From Caulobacteraceae bacterium (GTDB lineage: Bacteria; Pseudomonadota; Alphaproteobacteria; Caulobacterales; Caulobacteraceae), in contig PMOM01000154.1 in the NCBI GenBank assembly GCA_003161535.1, positions 1,313-7,621 on the forward strand: a stretch of DNA of 6,309 bases, given 5' to 3'. The position numbers were made by a program, and so were the translations under genes. Below the pieces are notes generated by a model. That model ran no database searches. It was not told the DNA's origin and saw nothing but the letters and a program-made list of their open reading frames with translations. Shown here piece by piece: positions 1 through 5,105 of the stretch (its first letter is position 1; every line of letters begins with the position of its first letter).

Positions 1-1375
1 TTGCCGCCCGGCTGGAGAGCCACAGCGGGCGAAGGGATGGGGCCAGGGCGGCGGCCAGGACGGCGTGCGCCGTCACCGCCAGGGCGCCGGCGATGATCAG
101 GGCGCGCCTCGGCCGTCCTCGCATTAGAAGCGTCGCGCCGGCGCCGCCGGCGGCCAGATACAGCGCGCCGGCGGTCAGCGCCCAGGCCCCGCCGCTCCAG
201 TCGGCCAGCCTGGCCATGGCCGCGGGCCCGGCGGCGGCGAACGCCAGCGCGGCCAGCAAGACCAGCGCCGCGCCGAGACGTCGCGAGGTCCGCCCCAAGG
301 CTTGAGCGCCCTCGGCTCCGGGCCCCGCCTCCAGAGCGCGCGCCATCAGCCACGCCAGGGCGCCATAGGCCGGCAGGGTGTAGTGGACCAGCTTGGTGGG
401 GACGATCTCGAACACGAGCCAGGTGGGGATCAGCCAGCAGGCGGCGAAACGCACCGCCGGCTCGGCGCGGGCGCGCCATCCGGCCGCCAGGCCGGCGGGC
501 GCCAACAAGGTGGCTGGAAACAGCAGCAGGGGCGCCAGGACGGCGTAGAACCCCGGCGGCGCGCCATGTCCCTCCTGTTCGCCGAGGAGCTTGGGGGCCA
601 GGTCGCCGGCCACGGCGGAGCCCCAGAAGGCGCCGTCCGTGGCGACAGTGATGGCCAGGGCCCAGGGACCCACCACGGCGGCCAGCAGGATCAGTCCCCA
701 GCCCCAGCCCAGATCCTTCAGCCAGCGCACGCGGCGCTCCCATAGGCAGAGGAAGAGCAGGGTCAGGCCCACCACCATCGGCCCGATCGGTCCCTTGACC
801 AGAACCGAAACCGCGAACGCCGCCCAGAACAAGATCTTGGTCCAGCGACCGGCGGGCGGCCCACCCCTCGATGCCAGATACATCCGCCCCAGCGCCGCCA
901 TGGCCAAGGTGACGGCGCCGCACAGCGCGCCATCGGTGGCGGCGATGCCAGCTTCGGTGGAGAGCATGAAGCTGGTTCCAAGCATTCCGCCGGCGAGCAT
1001 GGCCGATCCGGCTCGCAGGAAGGCGCCCGCGCCCCAGGCGCAGGCTGCGGCGGCCAGCATGGCGCCCAGCAAGGACGGGATACGATAGGCCCAGATCTGG
1101 CGGTCCTCGACGTGGGAAAGCGCGGCCACGGCGGCGGCCTGCAGCCAGTAGACGCCCACCGGTTTCTTGAACCTTGGGGTTTCCTGAAACTCGATCGAAA
1201 CGAAGTCGCCGCTCTCCAGCATCTGGGCGGAGGCTTCGGCGAAGCGCGATTCGTCGCGGTCCAGAGGCGGCAGGGCGATGAGGCCGGGCAGGCCGGCGAT
1301 CAGGGCGAGGATGGCCGCCGCCAGCGGACCGCGCCAGCCACGTCCCCAGCGGTCAAGACGATCGCTCAGCACCAT
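1..1375 (-). CDS. ArnT-like polytopic glycosyltransferase (GT39/GT83), C-terminus cut by window edge
   Basis: An open frame of 458 codons runs from ATG 1375 to the left edge with no stop, so the C-terminus is missing. Family members transfer a sugar from a polyprenyl-phosphate carrier to an envelope acceptor (lipid A, glycan or protein) on the periplasmic face. Visible hallmarks are a first helix at about residues 18-36, then the loop PPLDRDESRFAEA (36-48) with the acidic pair D41/E42 expected at the active site. The basic KKPVGVYWL follows (70-78), then LVKGPIGP (192-199), the loop GEQEGHGAPPGFY (265-277) and KLVHYTLPAYGAL (328-340). The rest is rich in hydrophobic helices. An in-frame TAA at 1385-1387, four codons before the ATG, rules out a longer start. 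No good Shine-Dalgarno is present, only AAGG close to the ATG. It diverges from a GT2 gene that may make its donor. The acceptor and sugar cannot be read from sequence. Confidence 0.9.
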   Translation of the reverse strand, partial: MVLSDRLDRWGRGWRGPLAAAILALIAGLPGLIALPPLDRDESRFAEASAQMLESGDFVSIEFQETPRFKKPVGVYWLQAAAVAALSHVEDRQIWAYRIPSLLGAMLAAAACAWGAGAFLRAGSAMLAGGMLGTSFMLSTEAGIAATDGALCGAVTLAMAALGRMYLASRGGPPAGRWTKILFWAAFAVSVLVKGPIGPMVVGLTLLFLCLWERRVRWLKDLGWGWGLILLAAVVGPWALAITVATDGAFWGSAVAGDLAPKLLGEQEGHGAPPGFYAVLAPLLLFPATLLAPAGLAAGWRARAEPAVRFAACWLIPTWLVFEIVPTKLVHYTLPAYGALAWLMARALEAGPGAEGAQALGRTSRRLGAALVLLAALAFAAAGPAAMARLADWSGGAWALTAGALYLAAGGAGATLLMRGRPRRALIIAGALAVTAHAVLAAALAPSLRPLWLSSRAA

Positions 1376-1381
1376 GGGGCC

Positions 1382-1407
1382 TTGTTAGCACGATCCGTGG
1401 GCGACAA
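1382..1407 (-). promoter_or_regulatory. Putative sigma-73-type promoter for the GT39 gene
   Basis: On the minus strand TTGTCGC (1407-1401) is followed by an 11-nt spacer and GCTAACAA (1389-1382). Against the Caulobacter housekeeping consensus TTGACGS-N10-14-GCTANAWC this matches 6 of 7 and 6 of 8 positions with an allowed spacer. The -10 element ends only six bases before the ATG at 1375. Transcription would therefore start at or within a few bases of the initiation codon, giving a leaderless or nearly leaderless mRNA. The matches are seen directly; promoter activity is inferred. Confidence 0.5.
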
Positions 1408-1446
1408 GCGCGAGCATGGCGGCGCGATTTTCCGCTATGAGAGGTC

Positions 1447-2202
1447 ATGAGCGCCGAGTCGCCCCCCAAGGTTTCTCCAGAGTTCTTGCCGGAATTCTCC
1501 ATCGTTGTTCCGGTGTTTGACGAGGAAGGCGCTGCGCCAAGCCTCGCCCGGGAGATCGCCTCGGCTTTCGCCGGCCAGCGCGTGGAGATTCTGTTCATCG
1601 ACGACGCCAGTCGGGATGGCACGCGCGGCCGTCTGGCGGCCCTCGCCTCGGAGATCCCCCAGCTTCGCATCCTCGCCCATCGCCGCAACGCCGGACAGAG
1701 CCGGGCCATCCGCACCGGCGTGCTGGCCGCCAGGGCGCCAATCATCGTCATGCTCGATGGCGACGGCCAGAACGATCCGGCCGACGCGCCCGCTCTGGCA
1801 CTGGCCCTGCGCTCGGCGCCCTCGGGCCTGGGGCTGATCGGCGGCGAGCGGCGCAACCGCCGGGACCCGGCTTCCAAGCGGTGGGCCTCGCGCCTGGCCA
1901 ACGCCATCCGCCGCCGCCTCCTGAACGACCAGGCGGCCGATACCGGCTGCGGACTGAAGGTCTTCCGACGCGAAGCTTTCCTGAGGCTGGCCTATTTCGA
2001 CCACATGCACCGCTATCTTCCGGCCCTGATGCTGCGGGAAGGATTCGGCGTCGCCTTCGAGCCGGTCAATCACCGTCCTCGCCAAAGCGGGCGCTCGAAA
2101 TATACCAACCTTGGACGTCTTTGGGCGGCGGGCGCCGATCTGGTCGGCGTGATGTGGCTGCGGTCCCGCGCCCGCGACCCCGGCGGCATCGACGAATCTT
2201 AA
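1447..2202 (+). CDS. Family 2 glycosyltransferase, DPM1/DPG-synthase-like, no membrane anchor
   Basis: This 251-residue protein has a GT-A fold of the dolichol/polyprenyl-phosphate sugar synthase type. It probably loads a nucleotide sugar onto a lipid phosphate at the cytosolic side of the membrane. Motifs in order are FSIVVPVFDEE (17-27), IDDAS (51-55), the metal-binding DGDGQNDP (104-111, DXD at D104-D106), DTGCGLKVFRR (165-175) and RQSGRSKY (212-219), which in this family lies near the acceptor site. An in-frame TGA at 1438-1440 fixes the start at ATG 1447. GAGAGG lies only 2 nt from the ATG, so the ribosome-binding site is poorly spaced. Unlike GtrB and ArnC it lacks the two C-terminal transmembrane helices and ends shortly after DLVGVMWL. 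Its stop overlaps the ribosome-binding site of the next gene, so the two are probably co-translated. The sugar specificity is unknown. Confidence 0.9.
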   Translation: MSAESPPKVSPEFLPEFSIVVPVFDEEGAAPSLAREIASAFAGQRVEILFIDDASRDGTRGRLAALASEIPQLRILAHRRNAGQSRAIRTGVLAARAPIIVMLDGDGQNDPADAPALALALRSAPSGLGLIGGERRNRRDPASKRWASRLANAIRRRLLNDQAADTGCGLKVFRREAFLRLAYFDHMHRYLPALMLREGFGVAFEPVNHRPRQSGRSKYTNLGRLWAAGADLVGVMWLRSRARDPGGIDES

Positions 2203-2212
2203 GGAGAGGCCC

Positions 2213-2620
2213 ATGTTCGCCGCTATCCCCCTGTTGATCCTCCCGGTGGCGGCCTATGGCGTGTTTGTCGCCGTGCTTGGCGCGGGATTGCGATCAACCA
2301 GCGCCCACCAGCGCCTGACCGATCCCTTGTTCCAGTTCGCCACCACCGCCGGCGGCGTGTGGCCGGTGAGCGTCTCGGACCTGTTGCTGGCGGCCGCCCT
2401 GGTGGTGCTGTTCATTGAGCTCTTGAAATCGGCCGCCACCCGGCGGATCGCGGTGATCAATCACGGCCTTGGCATGGTGCTTTTCGTGGTCTGCTTGGTC
2501 GCCATGCTGCTGTTCCCCGCCTTCGCCACCTCGACCTTCTTCCTGATCACCCTGATGGTTCTGCTCGACGTCCTGGCCGGGTTCATCGTCACCATCCACC
2601 CGGGCGAGGGGGAACCATGA
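2213..2620 (+). CDS. Small four-helix inner-membrane protein of unknown function
   Basis: I do not recognise a named family. The 135 residues form four likely transmembrane segments at about 4-25, 54-73, 80-101 and 106-128, with a short charged C-terminal tail. Acidic residues sit in or at the edge of helices: D56 and E69 around helix 2 and D119 in helix 4. The start is well supported. AAGGAGAGG (2201-2209) overlaps the stop codon of the preceding GT2 gene and sits at normal distance from the ATG, which suggests one operon and coupled translation. Size and topology recall GtrA-type flippase partners or the small anchors DPM2/DPM3, but I see no sequence match to those families. A role in lipid-linked sugar transfer is therefore inference from context only. 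Similar short membrane proteins of unknown function occur in alphaproteobacteria. Confidence 0.82.
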   Translation: MFAAIPLLILPVAAYGVFVAVLGAGLRSTSAHQRLTDPLFQFATTAGGVWPVSVSDLLLAAALVVLFIELLKSAATRRIAVINHGLGMVLFVVCLVAMLLFPAFATSTFFLITLMVLLDVLAGFIVTIHPGEGEP

Positions 2621-2623
2621 CCC

Positions 2624-2635
2624 GAGGCTCGCCTC
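2624..2635. repeat. Short inverted repeat in the convergent gap
   Basis: GAGGC-TC-GCCTC lies between the convergent stops of the membrane protein (ends 2620) and the cytochrome (ends 2634), slightly overlapping the latter. The stem is 5 bp with a 2-nt loop, can extend by two pairs beyond one mismatch, and has no T-run on either strand. It might help end transcription from both sides but is too weak to call a terminator. Confidence 0.2.
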
Positions 2636-3299
2636 AGGCGGGAGCGCCAGGCTTGTTCGCGACCGGCGCGGGTGTCGGCGTCGCGCCCTTGGGCGCCGAG
2701 GCGCCGGCGGCGGAGGCGGCCGTGGCCGTGGCCGCAGGGGCGGTCGCCTTGGGGTTGGGCGCGGGGATCGGAAGGCTCGATCCCAGGGAATGCAGATAGG
2801 CGATCACGTTGATCCGATCCTGCGGCGACTTGAGCCCGATGAACGTCATCTTGGTGCCCGGCAAGAAGATCTGCGGGCCTTTCATCAGTTCATAAAGGTG
2901 CTCATAGTCCCAGATCGGCTGCTTGGCCCCCAATGCGATCATGGCGGCGGAGTAGGCGAAGCCCGGATGGCTGCCCGGCTTGCGGCCGACCACCCCATAG
3001 AGGCCCGGACCGATGTTGTTGGGCCCCGAGGGATCGAAGCTGTGACACGACTTGCAGACGGCGGTCTTGGCCTCGCCGGCGGCCACGTCGGCGGCGGGCA
3101 GGACGGTTCCCCAGTCAGGGGGCACGTCGGGCGCCGCGGCCGCGCCGCCGGCGAGATCCGGGGCGACGGCGATGAGATAGCCGGGTTTGGCCGGCGGCGT
3201 TTTTTGAAAGAACATGGGAACGACGATCCACAGACCCGCCAGAACGAGCGCGGTGGCCAGTCCGGCGCCAAGAATCTTGTTGGTGGTCAGATCGCTCAT
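2634..3299 (-). CDS. cycM: Membrane-anchored cytochrome c (CycM / cytochrome c552 type)
   Basis: This 221-residue protein is a class I c-type cytochrome held to the inner membrane by an uncleaved N-terminal helix (about 10-31), with the heme domain in the periplasm. The heme is attached at CKSCH (82-86), followed by the typical GPGLYGVVGR (97-106). The distal ligand is the Met of PGTKMTFIG (M151), and a YLHSL helix (168-172) closes the domain. CycM-type proteins carry electrons from the bc1 complex to terminal oxidases. Residues 177-221 form a long Ala/Pro/Thr tail with no recognisable fold. The ATG is the only start in this frame for some distance upstream and is preceded by a T-run rather than a Shine-Dalgarno. 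The gene diverges from kdsB; I recall cytochrome c next to kdsB and pheA in several alphaproteobacteria. The symbol is a family-level assignment. Confidence 0.88.
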   Translation of the reverse strand: MSDLTTNKILGAGLATALVLAGLWIVVPMFFQKTPPAKPGYLIAVAPDLAGGAAAAPDVPPDWGTVLPAADVAAGEAKTAVCKSCHSFDPSGPNNIGPGLYGVVGRKPGSHPGFAYSAAMIALGAKQPIWDYEHLYELMKGPQIFLPGTKMTFIGLKSPQDRINVIAYLHSLGSSLPIPAPNPKATAPAATATAASAAGASAPKGATPTPAPVANKPGAPA

Positions 3300-3310
3300 T
3301 AAAAAACCGT

Positions 3311-3339
3311 TTGATTCCCTTGCAAAAGCCCGCGGTCAA
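3311..3339 (-). promoter_or_regulatory. Putative promoter for the cytochrome c gene
   Basis: On the minus strand TTGACC (3339-3334) is separated by exactly 17 nt from AATCAA (3316-3311). The -35 box is strong and the -10 box is only a partial match (3 of 6 to TATAAT). It lies 11 nt before the ATG at 3299, so the transcript leader would be only a few bases long. This agrees with the absence of a Shine-Dalgarno there. Confidence 0.4.
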
Positions 3340-3384
3340 AACAGCTCTGGCTGGACCACCGGGCCGACCCCTTCGCGCCCGTTG

Positions 3385-3413
3385 TTGCCTCGGCGTCTCT
3401 TACACGCTACCGG
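3385..3413 (+). promoter_or_regulatory. Putative promoter for kdsB-pheA
   Basis: TTGCCTC (3385-3391), a 14-nt spacer and GCTACCGG (3406-3413) give a partial match to the Caulobacter housekeeping consensus: the TTG and GCTA cores are present and the downstream A of the -10 element is not. The implied leader before ATG 3487 is about 65-70 nt. This is the best candidate I see on this strand, and it is weak. Confidence 0.3.
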
Positions 3414-3486
3414 CGCGGGCGCAACCGGCGCTGGCCGGTCCAACGCGCGTCGGCCTTCGCCCCATGAATCCTCGCAAGAATCACTC

Positions 3487-4236
3487 ATGAGTCCCATCGT
3501 TCTGATACCGGCGCGCATGGCGGCCCAGCGCCTTCCCGGCAAGCCCCTGGCTGACATCGGCGGCGTTGCGATGATCGTGCGTGTGCTGCGCTGCGCCCAG
3601 GCCGCCGGCGTCGGGCCGGTGGCGGTGGCGGCCGGCGACGCGGAAATCGTCGAGGTGGTGCGGCGGGCGGGCGGCGAGGCGGTGCTCACCGATCCGGCGC
3701 TGCCTTCGGGCTCGGACCGCATTCTCGCCGCCCTGAACCAGCTGGATCCCGGCGGCCGCCACGACCTGGTGATCAATCTGCAAGGCGACATGCCTTTCAC
3801 GCCGCCGCAGGTCATCGCCGCCTGCGCCGGCCTGCCGCCGCGCCAGCCGGCGTGCGATATCGCCACCTGCGTCGCGCCCGAGGCCGGCGTGGCCGATCGG
3901 ACCAATCCCGACGTGGTCAAGGCGGTGCTGGCCACGGACGCCGGCGGGCCGGACAGCCGCGCGCTCTATTTCACCCGCTCGACCCTGTACGGCGAGGAGC
4001 CCATCTGGCGGCACATCGGCATCTATGCATTCCGGCGCGAGGCCTTGATGCGTTTCACCGCGGCGGCGCCCTCGCCTCTGGAGAAACGCGAGCGGCTGGA
4101 GCAACTTCGCGCCCTTGAGCTTGGGCTTTCCATCTGGACCACGGCGACGCCGATCGCCCCCTTCGAGGTCAACAACCCCGCCGATCTGGCGGCCGCGCGA
4201 GCCCACGCCGAACACCTTCGAGGGGACCGCTCGTGA
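3487..4236 (+). CDS. kdsB: 3-deoxy-manno-octulosonate cytidylyltransferase (CMP-Kdo synthetase)
   Basis: The enzyme activates Kdo with CTP to CMP-Kdo in the cytosol, the donor for the LPS inner core. At 249 residues it has the normal family length. Motifs are IPARMAAQRLPGKPL (7-21, nucleotide-binding loop), PSGSDR (73-78), NLQGDMPF (97-104, with metal-binding D101), HIGIYAFRR (176-184) and SPLEKRERLEQLRALE (196-211). The start was set at ATG 3487, where similarity begins. The frame stays open upstream to 3214, but that stretch overlaps the cytochrome gene antisense and has no KdsB features. The ribosome-binding site is weak. Oddities: the second metal-binding Asp of the family motif VDTPEDL is Asn here (VNNPADL, N229), and the usual Glu after GD is Met (M102). 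The stop overlaps the GTG of the prephenate dehydratase gene by 4 nt (GTGA). Confidence 0.93.
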   Translation: MSPIVLIPARMAAQRLPGKPLADIGGVAMIVRVLRCAQAAGVGPVAVAAGDAEIVEVVRRAGGEAVLTDPALPSGSDRILAALNQLDPGGRHDLVINLQGDMPFTPPQVIAACAGLPPRQPACDIATCVAPEAGVADRTNPDVVKAVLATDAGGPDSRALYFTRSTLYGEEPIWRHIGIYAFRREALMRFTAAAPSPLEKRERLEQLRALELGLSIWTTATPIAPFEVNNPADLAAARAHAEHLRGDRS

Positions 4237-5105
4237 CCGATCGCCCGAGGATCGCCTTCCAGGGAGAGGCCGGCGCCAACAGCGACGAAGCCTGCCGCGC
4301 CTATTTTCCAGATCACCAGCCGGTGGCCCATGCCGCCTTCGAAGACGCCTTCGAGGCGGTCAGGAGTGGTGACTGCGCCCTGGCCATGATTCCGGTGGAA
4401 AACTCCATCGCCGGACGCGTGGCGGACGTCCATCATCTGTTGCCCTCATCGGGGCTCGCCATTGTCGGCGAGCGCTTCAAGCCCATACGCTTCCAACTGA
4501 TGGCCAACCCGGGGACGCGCCTCAAGGACGTGCGCACGGTCGCCAGCATGCCCATCGCGCTTGGCCAGTGCCGGCGGACCCTGCGGCGCCTTGGCGTGGC
4601 CACCGAACCGGCCGGCGACACCGCCGGCGCCGCCAAGGCCCTCGCCGCCCGCCCCGATGCTTCCCGGGCCGCCATCGCCCCGGCCTTGGCGGCGGAGCTC
4701 TATGGCCTGACCATCCTGCTCACCGACATCGAGGACGAGGCGCACAATACCACGCGGTTCCTGGTCATGTCCGCCGACCGCGACGCCCCGCGGCCGGCGG
4801 CGGGCGCTCCATGCGTCACCAGCTTCGTGTTTCGGGTGCGCAACATCCCGGCCGCCCTCTTCAAGGCCATGGGCGGCTTCGCCACCAATGGCGTCAATAT
4901 GACCAAGCTTGAGAGCTATATGGAAAACGGCGTGTTCACGGCGACCTTCTTCTATGCCGAGGTCGACGGCCGGCCCGAGGACGCGCCCCTGGCGCGGGCC
5001 TTGGAGGAACTGTCGTTCTTCAGCGACCACTTCGAGGTTCTGGGCGTCTTCGCCGCCGACCCGTTCCGGGGCGCCCCGGTCAGCCCTCCTCGGACCAGGC
5101 CTTGA
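4233..5105 (+). CDS. pheA: Prephenate dehydratase, monofunctional, with C-terminal ACT domain
   Basis: The enzyme converts prephenate to phenylpyruvate in phenylalanine synthesis. The 290 residues comprise a periplasmic-binding-like catalytic domain (about 5-180) and an ACT regulatory domain (about 195-278). There is no chorismate mutase domain. Landmarks are IAFQGEAGANS (7-17), MIPVENSIAGRV (52-63), the catalytic HNTTRF (171-176, with T174 near the prephenate site), and the ACT stretch GGFATNGVNMTKLES (214-228). Start GTG 4233 is supported by GAGGGGA at 4220-4226, 6 nt upstream, and by the 4-nt overlap with kdsB, which implies translational coupling. In the ACT domain the familiar ESRP phenylalanine-binding motif reads ESYM, a form I recall from alphaproteobacterial enzymes. 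Feedback inhibition by phenylalanine is expected for the family but not proven here. The last 26 nt overlap nudC on the other strand. Confidence 0.94.
   Translation: MTDRPRIAFQGEAGANSDEACRAYFPDHQPVAHAAFEDAFEAVRSGDCALAMIPVENSIAGRVADVHHLLPSSGLAIVGERFKPIRFQLMANPGTRLKDVRTVASMPIALGQCRRTLRRLGVATEPAGDTAGAAKALAARPDASRAAIAPALAAELYGLTILLTDIEDEAHNTTRFLVMSADRDAPRPAAGAPCVTSFVFRVRNIPAALFKAMGGFATNGVNMTKLESYMENGVFTATFFYAEVDGRPEDAPLARALEELSFFSDHFEVLGVFAADPFRGAPVSPPRTRP

Larger units (their letters stand above)
3300..3486. other. Divergent intergenic region between cytochrome c and kdsB
   Basis: These 187 bp carry outward-facing promoter candidates for both neighbours. The cytochrome side is A/T-rich for this genome (A-run at 3301-3306), whereas the kdsB side is very GC-rich. 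The direct repeat ACCGGCGC occurs twice (3409-3416 and 3424-3431), and CCGG-containing inverted repeats could fold in the kdsB leader. No riboswitch or RNA gene was recognised. Confidence 0.6.

Noticed and set aside
302..1088. Long plus-strand frames (302-745, 591-1088) and others opposite the GT39 gene
   Set aside because: They are antisense to a clearly motif-bearing glycosyltransferase, have skewed low-complexity composition and no family features; they are artefacts of GC-rich DNA.
1435..2214. 259-codon minus-strand frame opposite the GT2 gene
   Set aside because: It mirrors the GT2 coding frame, has no recognisable domain, and the plus strand has all GT2 motifs.
2213..2620. Assignment of the four-helix protein as GtrA, ArnE or EamA family
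   Set aside because: Size and helix count fit, but no family sequence motif is visible; left unassigned.
2624..2635. Bidirectional terminator in the convergent gap
   Set aside because: The stem is only 5 bp with a 2-nt loop and no T-run, so it is kept only as a weak repeat.
2617..2799. 60-codon plus-strand frame starting in an ATGA overlap with the membrane protein gene
   Set aside because: The ATGA overlap is tempting, but the frame is almost entirely antisense to the cytochrome tail, encodes an Ala/Gly-rich string and has no Shine-Dalgarno.
3214..3486. N-terminal extension of kdsB by 91 codons
   Set aside because: It overlaps the cytochrome N-terminus on the opposite strand, spans the promoter region, and KdsB similarity begins exactly at ATG 3487.
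3481..4215. 244-codon minus-strand frame opposite kdsB
   Set aside because: It is antisense to KdsB motifs, rich in Gly/Arg, with no domain signature.
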